Shown here in pieces: positions 41,627 through 48,889 of a stretch of DNA of 48,889 bases. The stretch's first letter is position 1. Each line of letters starts with the position of its first letter. Made by a program: the position numbers and the translations under genes. A model generated the notes under the pieces. The model was given only the letters and a program-made list of their open reading frames with translations, ran no database searches and had not been told where the DNA came from. This DNA is from JAVJUV01 sp047314965. GTDB lineage: Bacteria > Pseudomonadota > Alphaproteobacteria > Rhodobacterales > Rhodobacteraceae. The stretch lies in NCBI RefSeq assembly GCF_047314965.1, contig NZ_JBLBVK010000033.1, forward strand, positions 1 to 48,889. The letters are read 5' to 3'.

Positions 41627-42906
41627 TCTCCCGGCATGATTGCGCGACCTGTTTGGTACGCACGATTTGAAATTATTTTGGAGGCCATCACCGCTGCCGC
41701 CACGAACAACGCCGCCTCAAGTATGAAGACCGACGCAAACGCCTGAGGTGTGTCGATCGTCTGGCGCAACAGATCCACGGCGGCAGCACCCAACAAACCT
41801 CCGAAGCCGGCAGCAATCGCCTGGGCTGCACCCCAAAGTCCCATGCGCGTACCTTCACGCGCCTCGCGGCCTTCGCCCGCAAGGGCCATCATCGAGCCGA
41901 TGGCAGCCACCGCGAACATCCCGTTGAATAGACCAAGAAGCATGACGGCGGGCACAAGACCGGCGATGGAAAGCTGTCCGATAAGCGAAATTATGGTAAG
42001 TGCACCTGCGGAACCAAGACAGCCAGCAACGACCCAGCTTCGAAGCGACCCAAAGCGGAAACCCGTTGCTGCGATGCCGACGATCAGCATGCCAACGAAG
42101 ACGCCGCCGTTCTGCGCCCCCGAAAGCGATGTGGATTCTCCGGGTGTGAAGCCGAAGACGAGTCCGGCATAAGGCTCCAGGATAAGCTCCTGCATGAAAT
42201 ACGCGCTCATGCTCAGGAACACGAAGATTGTGAAGTGCCTTGCCTTTGTTTCGCTCCAGATCTCTGCCAGACCTTCACGGAAAGGCATTGGCTCCGGCGG
42301 CGGTCCTGCTTTCACGCCGCGTTCTATTCCCCAAACAGCAAGCACTGTCATCAGGACCGCGCCACTCGTGACAATACCCACGATGCGCAGAAGCAGCGCA
42401 TGAGAGTACGGGTCGAGAAATGCCCCGACCGACGCCGCCGTGACCGCGATGCCAAAAATCATCATTAGCCAAGTGATCGTTGCGGCAGCCGGCCGGCGAT
42501 GCGGTGCGGTTGCGGTTGCAAGCAAAGCCAAAAGCGAAGTGCCCGACGCTCCAGCTCCTAGGCCGATCAGGGCATAGGCCAGAATGCTGAGAGCTAAACC
42601 CAACCAGAAACTGCTTTCGAAGAGCGGAATCGCCGCGGCCGCCAGCATGGCTCCCACTGCCAATATGACTATGCCGCCAATGATCCATCTTGTCCTGTGA
42701 CCGCCCTGGTCCGACAGGAAGCCCCAGTTCGGCCGAGTGATCTGGATACCGTAGTGTAACGCTACAAGCAGTCCGGGAAGGACTGCGGGCAAAGCCAGCT
42801 CGACGACCATCAGCCTATTCAGTGTGGATGTCGTCATAACAACAATCGCGCCAAGACCCATTTGGACAAGGCCAAGACGGAAAATCGAAAGCCATCCCAA
42901 ATTCAT
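41623..42906 (-). CDS. PucC/BCD-family MFS transporter between bchG and bchP (ORF428 type)
   Basis: 427-aa twelve-helix protein paralogous to LhaA and PucC. Start MNLGWLSIFRLGLVQMGLGA at 42906 overlaps the bchG stop (ATGA); the upstream extension lies in bchG. ITRPNWGFLSDQGGHRTRWI is the family loop. The equivalent Rhodobacter capsulatus gene between bchG and bchP is orf428. Probably helps route bacteriochlorophyll to assembly sites, but this is unproven. Confidence 0.92.
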   Translation of the reverse strand: MNLGWLSIFRLGLVQMGLGAIVVMTTSTLNRLMVVELALPAVLPGLLVALHYGIQITRPNWGFLSDQGGHRTRWIIGGIVILAVGAMLAAAAIPLFESSFWLGLALSILAYALIGLGAGASGTSLLALLATATAPHRRPAAATITWLMMIFGIAVTAASVGAFLDPYSHALLLRIVGIVTSGAVLMTVLAVWGIERGVKAGPPPEPMPFREGLAEIWSETKARHFTIFVFLSMSAYFMQELILEPYAGLVFGFTPGESTSLSGAQNGGVFVGMLIVGIAATGFRFGSLRSWVVAGCLGSAGALTIISLIGQLSIAGLVPAVMLLGLFNGMFAVAAIGSMMALAGEGREAREGTRMGLWGAAQAIAAGFGGLLGAAAVDLLRQTIDTPQAFASVFILEAALFVAAAVMASKIISNRAYQTGRAIMPGE

Positions 42907-43826
42907 GGCACGATCTCCAGATTTCGGATGGCAAAGGCGGTGATCATCATGCCGGTAACATAAAGGGATACACCGGTCGCATTGTACCAAGGCGCCTTGC
43001 CCTTCGGGTCACGGAAGAGAACACGCATAGCCCCGAACTGAAGCAGAAGTGCTGCCGTTACTGCCAAGGCAAAGAACGGCCGACCCCAGATAAACAGCAG
43101 CACAATGACCAGCATCTGTGGCAAGGCCATTACCGTGCAGGCAATCTTGGCGGCAACCTCGGGACCGACAACAACCGGCAAGGACCGCACGCCCGTTGCT
43201 CGGTCACCTTCGAGCGCCTTGAAATCGTTCAGCGTCATGATGCCATGCGCGCCAATGCCATACAGGATTGCCACAACGACCACGGGAAACGACGGTGCTC
43301 CAAGACTCAAAACCGCAGCTCCCGTGAACCATGGCAAGGTCTCATAGGACAATCCCACGAGACCCGGTCCCCACCAACCCGAACGCTTCAGGCGGATCGG
43401 CGGCAGTGAGTAAGCCCAAGCGGCAAAGACAGCCACCACCGTCGCCCCAAAACCCCACGGGCCAAGCAAGCGGCCCACGAATAGCGCCAGCACTGACATT
43501 CCAATTGCAACTGCCAAGGCCCATGGCGCCGGAACGCGGCCTGACGGGATCGGTCGATTGGGCTCATTGATTGCGTCTACATGCCTGTCGCACCAGTCAT
43601 TCGCCGCCTGGCTCATTCCACAAACCAACGGTCCGGCGAGAATGACACCCAATGCGACAAGACCCCATCGTTCCCCAGGCCAGACACCCGCGGAAACGAT
43701 CCCGCACAGATACGCCCACATCGGCGGGAACCATGTGATTGGCTTTAAAAGCTGTACCAATCCCTTGGCTTCCGGCCAGCGACGGCCTCCAATATGAGAT
43801 GAGTGTAAATTTTCGCTGACAGTCAT
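42903..43826 (-). CDS. bchG: BchG, bacteriochlorophyll synthase
   Basis: 307-aa UbiA-family prenyltransferase attaching geranylgeranyl diphosphate to bacteriochlorophyllide a. N-terminal LKPITWFPPMWAYLCG, aspartate motif NDWCDRHVDAINEPNRPIPSG, second motif TLNDFKALEGDRATGVRSLP. ATG at 43826 has no clear ribosome site, and a PpsR palindrome lies on its first codons. Coupled to downstream genes by ATGA. Confidence 0.95.
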   Translation of the reverse strand: MTVSENLHSSHIGGRRWPEAKGLVQLLKPITWFPPMWAYLCGIVSAGVWPGERWGLVALGVILAGPLVCGMSQAANDWCDRHVDAINEPNRPIPSGRVPAPWALAVAIGMSVLALFVGRLLGPWGFGATVVAVFAAWAYSLPPIRLKRSGWWGPGLVGLSYETLPWFTGAAVLSLGAPSFPVVVVAILYGIGAHGIMTLNDFKALEGDRATGVRSLPVVVGPEVAAKIACTVMALPQMLVIVLLFIWGRPFFALAVTAALLLQFGAMRVLFRDPKGKAPWYNATGVSLYVTGMMITAFAIRNLEIVP

Positions 43827-43846
43827 AGTGTAAATTACACACTACA
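43804..43846. promoter_or_regulatory. Tandem PpsR/CrtJ sites at the bchG start
   Basis: TGT-N12-ACA at 43804-43821 (codons 2-8 of bchG) and 43829-43846 (just upstream), 7 bp apart. They give bchG its own regulated promoter downstream of ppsR. The overlap with the coding start suggests a repressor roadblock or promoter very close to the gene. Confidence 0.82.
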
Positions 43847-43891
43847 ACATTGAGTCTGGCAAGGAGAGTCTGACGTGTGTGTTGAACTGCC

Positions 43892-45301
43892 CTAGTCTTC
43901 TTTGTTCAGAAGACCGTACTTCCGCAGTTTGACATAAAGGCTTTGCCTGCTGAGACCCAACATCTCGGCAGCTGCAACCCTGTTATTCCGGGTCAGTTCA
44001 ACCGCGGTTTCGATACACATCTTCTCGACAACGTCAGTCGTGTCCGACACGATCTCTTTCAGAGATGCCGATCCAACAAGCTCCATGACGCTCGCCACGC
44101 CTTCCTCAGACATCGCAGGTCCTGGCTTGCGGATTGCTTCCGCGCGACTTGCGTCGCGAATGACAAAAACAACAGAAGGATGCGCCCTGTCATTCAACCA
44201 AGTTGCTGACACCTCCACCGGCAGCTGGCTTCCATACTCGGAAACAAGCTTGGTCGAGTAGATCCTCATTTGACCGACACGCCGCGCGTTCTCGATCAGA
44301 ACCTTGAGATCAACCGCACCGCGCGCAAGAAAATCACCGAAAGACCGGCTTTTCAGCCGTGTAAGATGAGAGGCGTCGACAAAACCCAAGAAACTCTCGT
44401 TCGCTGTCTGTATGAGACCGTTCTCATCGGCAAATACGATGCCCTCGACGCCCTCCTGGTAGAACGCCGAGAGGTTTTCGGCCAACTCGTCCTCCGAACC
44501 ACTATCCTCCTCGGTCGCAAGACGACAAAGCAACATCCGCTCACCAGCAGCACGAAACGCAGTGGACATCACGCGCAACGCTCGCTTCGAACGCCGTGCG
44601 GTGACCTCAACCGGCTGGCTGGACTCGGCCAGAGCCTGCGCGGCGAAATTGGCCAGCAAGTCTCCCCGGCGACGCCCATCGAGCTCGTGCGCAAGGATCG
44701 ATCCCTGCAGATCTTCCACTGAAGCTCCAAGATATCCGGCGGCAGATGTGTTTATATCGATGATCCGTCCCGTGGACTGATTGACGAAGAGAAACGCATC
44801 GCGAGCGGCCTCCATGACGACCCGAAGTCTGGTGTGATATTCACGCTGGACTTCATAATCGTTCTCAAGCGCCATCTGCGCCTTGACCAGATGCTGCTGC
44901 ATCTCCGCAATCGGGCGCAGATCTCGTCCAAGCATCAGGATCACGCCATCTGGGCCGATGGCATGGAACGAGTATCGGATCGGGAATTCCAGATCGACAT
45001 CTCCGGCATGGTTCAGTTCAATCGCCTGATCCGCCGGCCCTTCTTCCATGAAGCGTTCCAGTTGAGCTTCAAGCTTGGGAATGCTCTCGACCGTCAGTAC
45101 TTCGCGGACATCGCGGCCTTCCCAACTGTCCAGGGACCCAAAAGACGGGTGATCAGGATTGACTAGAACGCTGAGGATTCGCCCGGTCTCGGAAATGACG
45201 ATAGAAATATCAGACGCCTTGGAGATGATATCGCCAAGGACATCAGGAGCGATCAATGGAATCGATCCACTGCTCCAATATTTTGTCCCGCGCGAAGTCA
45301 C
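43892..45301 (-). CDS. ppsR: PpsR/CrtJ, redox-sensing repressor of photosynthesis genes
   Basis: 469-aa regulator with an N-terminal domain, two PAS domains and a C-terminal FIS-type helix-turn-helix (AAAEMLGLSRQSLYVKLRKY). Both redox-active cysteines of the family have counterparts, C259 (MLLCRLA) and C429 (EKMCIETA, in the HTH region). GTG at 45301 has GGAGG 9 nt upstream and gives the usual length; the ATG frame to 45394 overlaps ppaA. It binds TGT-N12-ACA, found 11 times on this replicon. Confidence 0.95.
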   Translation of the reverse strand: MTSRGTKYWSSGSIPLIAPDVLGDIISKASDISIVISETGRILSVLVNPDHPSFGSLDSWEGRDVREVLTVESIPKLEAQLERFMEEGPADQAIELNHAGDVDLEFPIRYSFHAIGPDGVILMLGRDLRPIAEMQQHLVKAQMALENDYEVQREYHTRLRVVMEAARDAFLFVNQSTGRIIDINTSAAGYLGASVEDLQGSILAHELDGRRRGDLLANFAAQALAESSQPVEVTARRSKRALRVMSTAFRAAGERMLLCRLATEEDSGSEDELAENLSAFYQEGVEGIVFADENGLIQTANESFLGFVDASHLTRLKSRSFGDFLARGAVDLKVLIENARRVGQMRIYSTKLVSEYGSQLPVEVSATWLNDRAHPSVVFVIRDASRAEAIRKPGPAMSEEGVASVMELVGSASLKEIVSDTTDVVEKMCIETAVELTRNNRVAAAEMLGLSRQSLYVKLRKYGLLNKED

Positions 45302-45339
45302 CGGCCATCCCCTCCGTTGAACATCTGGATGCACATCGC

Positions 45340-46137
45340 TCACATACCCTTCGGACTTGCGGGTACTCCGGCGTGAAAAGTTTTCAGCCGGCATGCCCTG
45401 ATAGCCTCATGAACGTCCGAAGTCGCGACATCTGCACCTGTTAACGCCTTGACGTCCTGAGAATGTCCGACAACCGGACCTCCAATGACGATCGGCGTGT
45501 TCCTTCTCGTCTGTTTCCTTATTTTTTCAACAAATTTTGCGAGTTTATCAAGGCTTTCAATATGTGAGGCCGAAATCATGACTGCGTCATATCGATCCTG
45601 CTGCAACTCTCGCAACGCGTCCGCTTCGGAAACGCCAAGCAACAGGCGGACGGAAATACCCAAACGCCGCAATTGGGTCGTCAGAACCATGGCGCCCAAG
45701 GTGTGGTATTCGTCAGCAAGAACCACCACCGCGATTCCGGACTCGTTCTTCATGTCTGTCGGGTAGTGGAACTCGGTAGAAAGGTCTCTTAACAGAGACT
45801 GAAGTCTGGCGGTCCCAATCGTGACATCCGCGAAACCCAGCTGGTCCTCACACCACTGTTCGCCAAGTTGACGGGCAACCTCGGGAATGTAGTGATCCGC
45901 AATATCCTCCAGAGAAATACCGGCCGCCCGCATCTCTTTCACGATACTGAACCGTGAGTCTAAGTCGCGATCGATCGCAGCACTCCTGAGACGCCGCAAA
46001 TAATCTCCGGAAAGCACTCTGGGCCTGGCAAATCGCTTCTTTGCCAAAAGATTTAGCGCCTGGCTTGCAAGGCTCTCGACCGACTGGTCGGAAACAAGCC
46101 TCGACACGTTGCGCTGCGATTCTGGGCCGTCCGTCAT
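45340..46137 (-). CDS. ppaA: PpaA/AerR, cobalamin-binding antirepressor
   Basis: 265-aa protein with a B12-binding (SCHIC-type) fold. A helical domain is followed by the cobalamin region with VVLADEYHTLGAMVL (ligand candidate H145) and IVIGGPVVG. PpaA/AerR antagonises PpsR/CrtJ in light and low oxygen. Start at 46137 has AAGGA 8 nt upstream; the longer ATG at 46194 lacks one. It precedes ppsR by 38 bp, so the two are probably co-transcribed. Confidence 0.93.
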   Translation of the reverse strand: MTDGPESQRNVSRLVSDQSVESLASQALNLLAKKRFARPRVLSGDYLRRLRSAAIDRDLDSRFSIVKEMRAAGISLEDIADHYIPEVARQLGEQWCEDQLGFADVTIGTARLQSLLRDLSTEFHYPTDMKNESGIAVVVLADEYHTLGAMVLTTQLRRLGISVRLLLGVSEADALRELQQDRYDAVMISASHIESLDKLAKFVEKIRKQTRRNTPIVIGGPVVGHSQDVKALTGADVATSDVHEAIRACRLKTFHAGVPASPKGM

Positions 46138-46232
46138 AGGCCTGTCCTTGCAAGCTGTAAGATACGCGCTGCCATGATGGCCGCGACTCCTCAAAAGCTC
46201 GCTATCTCAACTGTCGCGCCGTTCAGACAAAA

Positions 46233-46250
46233 TGTCAAAGTGAATTGACA
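46233..46250. promoter_or_regulatory. Single PpsR/CrtJ site upstream of ppaA-ppsR
   Basis: TGTCAAAGTGAATTGACA, 96 bp before the ppaA ATG and about 190 bp from bchF. It contains TTGACA (46245-46250). Its position suggests that PpsR controls its own operon, or acts with the distal pair by looping (inference). Confidence 0.75.
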
Positions 46251-46343
46251 TACTGAGACGCATCGCCCCCTAGGCGATCATGTAGGTCACGTAGATCAGC
46301 CAATTATTTCAAGAAAATTTTCGTCTTGCAGCCTGCTTTCGGA

Positions 46344-46386
46344 TGTCACGTCATCGGTACATATAGAGTGTAAGTTTAGATTGACA
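46344..46386. promoter_or_regulatory. Tandem PpsR/CrtJ sites upstream of bchF
   Basis: TGT-N12-ACA at 46344-46361 and 46369-46386, 7 bp apart, 54 bp before the bchF ATG. They control the long bchF-to-cycA transcription unit. Confidence 0.87.
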
Positions 46387-46440
46387 CTTTTGGGAACTCA
46401 CGGGTACCTTTCCCTTACACAAGCCCGAGGGAGGCGACGG

Positions 46441-46929
46441 ATGGCTGGTCCGGAAGCTGCGACAGCGCCTGCAATGCGGATTTATACTTCAGAGGAGAGA
46501 GCCCGCAGAGACGCGACACCATGGACCATCGTTCAGGGAGTCTTGGCCCCTTTGCAGTTCCTCGTGTTCATCGTTTCGCTTGCCTTGGTCCTCAGATACC
46601 TGACAACCGGCAGCGGCTATGAGGCCGCCACGATTTCGATCGTACTCAAAACCGGCGTCCTCTACGCCATCATGATTACCGGATCGATCTGGGAAAAGGT
46701 CGTATTCGGAAAGTGGCTCTTCGCACGTCCATTCTTCTGGGAGGACGTGTTCAGCTTCGTCGTTATTGCGTTTCATACATTATATATATGGGCTCTTTTC
46801 GATGGCACATGGTCGCCAGAACAACTCATGACCATCGCCTTGGCGGCCTATGTCGCATACGTGATCAACGCCGGTCAGTTTCTCCGAAAACTCCGACTCG
46901 CCCGGCGCGAAGCCGGCGTTACCGCATGA
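46441..46929 (+). CDS. bchF: BchF, 3-vinyl bacteriochlorophyllide hydratase
   Basis: 162-aa membrane hydratase converting the C3 vinyl to hydroxyethyl. Contains YTSEERARRDATPWTIVQGV and EKVVFGKWLFARPFFWEDVFS, with several helices. ATG at 46441 is preceded by GGGAGG; the upstream ATG-like start at 46381 lies in a PpsR site. ATGA overlap with bchN. Confidence 0.95.
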   Translation: MAGPEAATAPAMRIYTSEERARRDATPWTIVQGVLAPLQFLVFIVSLALVLRYLTTGSGYEAATISIVLKTGVLYAIMITGSIWEKVVFGKWLFARPFFWEDVFSFVVIAFHTLYIWALFDGTWSPEQLMTIALAAYVAYVINAGQFLRKLRLARREAGVTA

Positions 46930-48227
46930 CGGCCACCGGAGCATATCAGGCCGACAGTGGCTGTCGGGACGCTCCTGTCCTTAAGGAACGCGGCCAGCAC
47001 GAAGTCTTCTGCGGATTGACGGGAATCATCTGGCTCCACCGCAAGATGCAGGATGCCTTTTTCCTCGTCGTCGGGTCTCGCACCTGCGCACATCTCCTGC
47101 AATCGGCCGCGGGCGTCATGATTTTCGCAGAGCCCCGATTCGGCACAGCGATTCTCGAGGAGAAGGATCTCGCCGGCATGGCGGATGCGCACGAGGAGCT
47201 TGATCGCGAAGTCGAGCGCCTCCTTTCCCGCCGCCCGGACATCAAACAACTCTTCCTGGTCGGGTCATGCCCATCGGAAGTGATCAAGCTTGATCTCGCA
47301 CGCGCAGCCGAACGTCTGAACTCTATTCATGGTCCCAATGTTCGCGTTCTCAATTTCTCGGGTTCGGGAATCGAGACCACGTTTACCCAAGGCGAGGATG
47401 CTTGCCTGGCGGCATTGGTTCCTCAGATGTCCGCAACCGACGAAAGGCAACTCCTTCTCGTTGGCGCCCTGCCCGACGTCGTTGAAGATCAAGCGCTGCG
47501 TCTTCTTGCGGATATGGGCATCCGGGCCGTGTCCTGCCTTCCGTCAAGGCGGGCCGGGGACCTGCCATCCGTTGGCCCCAATACTTATTATGCAATGTGC
47601 CAGCCTTTTCTTGGTGACACGGCCGCCGCACTCGACAGGACAGGTGCAAAACACATCGCCGCCCCTTTCCCCTTCGGCGAAGAAGGAACGACGCTCTGGC
47701 TGCAGGCTGTCGGAGAAACCTTCGGCATATCCCACGAACACGTGACACAAGTAACGGAGGCGCCCCGCGCCCGAGCCCGCGCCGCCCTTGCCCGCCAAGC
47801 CGAAACGCTCCGAGGCAAAAGGATTTTCTTCTTTCCGGACAGCCAGCTTGAAGTCCCCCTGGCTCGTTTCCTGACCCGCGAATGCGGGATGGAAGCCGTC
47901 GAAGTCGGAACGCCCTTCCTTCACAAGACTCTGACCGGACCGGACCTCGATCTATTGCCGCGGACCACCATTTCCGAAGGCCAGGACGTCGAAAGACAAC
48001 TGGACCGCGCACGCAAGGCTCGTGCCGACATCACCGTTTGCGGACTTGGTCTCGCAAATCCCTTGGAAGCCGAGGGCCTGACCACAAAATGGGCCATCGA
48101 ACTGGTTTTCACACCAGTTCATTTCTACGAGCAGGCCGGCGACCTTGCCGAACTCTTCGCCCGACCGCTCCGCCGAAAGGCTCTGCTGCAGGCAAGCCAC
48201 CCGAACAGATTGGTGGCCGCGGAATGA
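46926..48227 (+). CDS. bchN: BchN, light-independent protochlorophyllide reductase subunit N
   Basis: 433-aa DPOR catalytic subunit. The cluster cysteines are in QHEVFCGLTGIIWLHRKM, SRTCAHLLQ and VGSCPSEVIK. Start at the ATGA overlap with bchF (MTATGAYQADSGCRDAPVL); the open frame to 46713 lies in bchF. Ends in ATGA with bchB. Confidence 0.97.
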   Translation: MTATGAYQADSGCRDAPVLKERGQHEVFCGLTGIIWLHRKMQDAFFLVVGSRTCAHLLQSAAGVMIFAEPRFGTAILEEKDLAGMADAHEELDREVERLLSRRPDIKQLFLVGSCPSEVIKLDLARAAERLNSIHGPNVRVLNFSGSGIETTFTQGEDACLAALVPQMSATDERQLLLVGALPDVVEDQALRLLADMGIRAVSCLPSRRAGDLPSVGPNTYYAMCQPFLGDTAAALDRTGAKHIAAPFPFGEEGTTLWLQAVGETFGISHEHVTQVTEAPRARARAALARQAETLRGKRIFFFPDSQLEVPLARFLTRECGMEAVEVGTPFLHKTLTGPDLDLLPRTTISEGQDVERQLDRARKARADITVCGLGLANPLEAEGLTTKWAIELVFTPVHFYEQAGDLAELFARPLRRKALLQASHPNRLVAAE

Positions 48228-48889
48228 AATTGACAGTCTGGACATACGAAGGCCCACCCCATGTCGGCGCCATGCGCGTCGCCACCGGGATGAAGGGCCT
48301 GCACTACGTGCTGCATGCACCCCAAGGCGACACCTATGCCGACTTGCTCTTCACCATGATCGAACGGCGGAACCACCGTCCGCCGGTCACCTACACAACG
48401 TTCCAGGCCCGCGATCTGGGCTCCGACACGGCCAATCTGTTCTCCAAAGCCGCCCGCGAAGCCTACGAAAGGTTCCAGCCGCAAGCCATGATCGTCGGGT
48501 CATCATGCACGGCGGAATTGATCCAGGACGATCCGGGCGGTCTGGCGGAGGCAATGGGCTTGCCTGTTCCTGTCATTCCGCTCGAATTGCCGTCCTATCA
48601 GCGCAAGGAAAACTTCGGCGCGGACGAAACCTTCTTCCAAATCGTACGGCACTTGGCCAGGGAACAGCATCGAACCCCGACCATAACAGCCAATCTACTT
48701 GGTCCGACCGGTCTTGGCTTCCGCCACCGGGACGATGTCGTCGAAGTCACTGCTCTCCTGAATGACATGGGCGTCGATTTGAACGTCGTGGCACCAATGG
48801 GTGCCTCTCCCGAAGACATCCAGCGCATCCCCGCAGCCCACTTCAATGTTCTCCTCTATCCCGAGACCGGAGAAACGGCTGCCCGCTGG
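48224..48889 (+). CDS. bchB: BchB, light-independent protochlorophyllide reductase subunit B (5' part; continues at base 1)
   Basis: N-terminal 222 codons of BchB, one of the two catalytic subunits of dark-operative protochlorophyllide oxidoreductase (DPOR), which with BchN and the BchL reductase reduces ring D. The protein opens MKLTVWTYEGPPHVGAMRVA, typical of BchB. The ATG overlaps the bchN stop in an ATGA, so translation is probably coupled. The frame is open to the last base of the window. Bases 48749-48889 are identical to bases 1-141, and the frame matches (codon 176 = base 1), so the gene is interrupted only by the arbitrary linearisation point. Joined length is 507 aa, normal for BchB. 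Confidence 0.95.
   Translation, partial: MKLTVWTYEGPPHVGAMRVATGMKGLHYVLHAPQGDTYADLLFTMIERRNHRPPVTYTTFQARDLGSDTANLFSKAAREAYERFQPQAMIVGSSCTAELIQDDPGGLAEAMGLPVPVIPLELPSYQRKENFGADETFFQIVRHLAREQHRTPTITANLLGPTGLGFRHRDDVVEVTALLNDMGVDLNVVAPMGASPEDIQRIPAAHFNVLLYPETGETAARW
48749..48889. repeat. Right copy of the 141-bp exact terminal repeat (circular overlap)
   Basis: Second copy of bases 1-141, at the window end. See the left copy for the reasoning. Confidence 0.95.

Larger units (their letters stand above)
46138..46440. promoter_or_regulatory. ppaA-bchF divergent promoter region (gene-free)
   Basis: A 303-bp control region. It holds a single PpsR palindrome near ppaA (46233-46250), an inverted repeat ATCGCC-CCCTA-GGCGAT (46262-46278), CAAGA-N9-TCTTG around an AAAATTTT core (46310-46328), and a tandem pair of PpsR sites near bchF. 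No small gene seen. Confidence 0.75.

Noticed and set aside
1..48889. CRISPR array, tRNA or rRNA genes, insertion sequences, integrase or conjugation genes
   Set aside because: Looked for regular repeats, transposase-like reading frames and relaxase or type IV secretion genes; nothing supportable was seen.

Overview
The window is a complete circular replicon written out linearly. Bases 1-141 are repeated exactly at 48749-48889, and the bchB gene runs off the right end and continues in frame at the left end. The closed molecule would be 48,748 bp. It carries a complete photosynthesis gene cluster (PGC) of an aerobic anoxygenic phototroph plus a plasmid replication and partition module, and almost nothing else. 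Gene order, pufX, the spheroidenone carotenoid set and a DnaA-like plasmid replicase all point to Rhodobacteraceae (Roseobacter group). The exact 141-bp overlap suggests a circular contig from a k=141 metagenome assembly (inference).

Layout, following the circle. (a) + strand, 46441 through the junction to 14136: bchF-bchN-bchB-bchH-bchL-bchM-lhaA-puhA-puhB-puhC-orf98-acsF-puhE-hemA-cycA, then a pseudoazurin gene. (b) 14160-17698: replicase with a C-terminal DnaA-domain-I-like region (- strand), a 440-bp presumed origin with iteron-like repeats, and parA-parB (+). (c) - strand 17680-21926: crtA-bchI-bchD-bchO. (d) + strand 22055-25116: crtI-crtB-tspO. (e) - strand 25120-27521: crtD-crtC. (f) + strand 27623-39869: crtE-crtF-bchC-bchX-(50-aa small ORF)-bchY-bchZ-pufQ-pufB-pufA-pufL-pufM-pufX-dxs. 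(g) - strand 39912-46137: ppaA-ppsR-bchG-PucC-like transporter-bchP-idi.

Together these genes make 5-aminolevulinate (hemA), insert Mg and methylate protoporphyrin (bchHDI, bchM), close ring E with oxygen (acsF), reduce rings D and B (bchLNB, bchXYZ), finish bacteriochlorophyll a (bchF, bchC, bchG, bchP), supply isoprenoids (dxs, idi, crtE), build spheroidenone (crtB, I, C, D, F, A), and assemble the RC-LH1-PufX complex (puf and puh genes, lhaA). Cytochrome c2 and a pseudoazurin are the encoded candidates for soluble electron donors. PpsR and its antagonist PpaA are encoded on the plasmid. Eleven TGT-N12-ACA PpsR palindromes sit in five promoter regions and mostly occur as tandem pairs. No bchE, 8-vinyl reductase, pufC, pucBA, conjugation, toxin-antitoxin, transposon or tRNA gene was seen, so the remaining tetrapyrrole steps must come from the chromosome.

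The main point of interest is the architecture. A conventional linear PGC (bchO at one end, cycA at the other) appears to have been closed on itself by a roughly 3.5-kb rep/par cassette, giving a nearly pure photosynthesis mini-plasmid.
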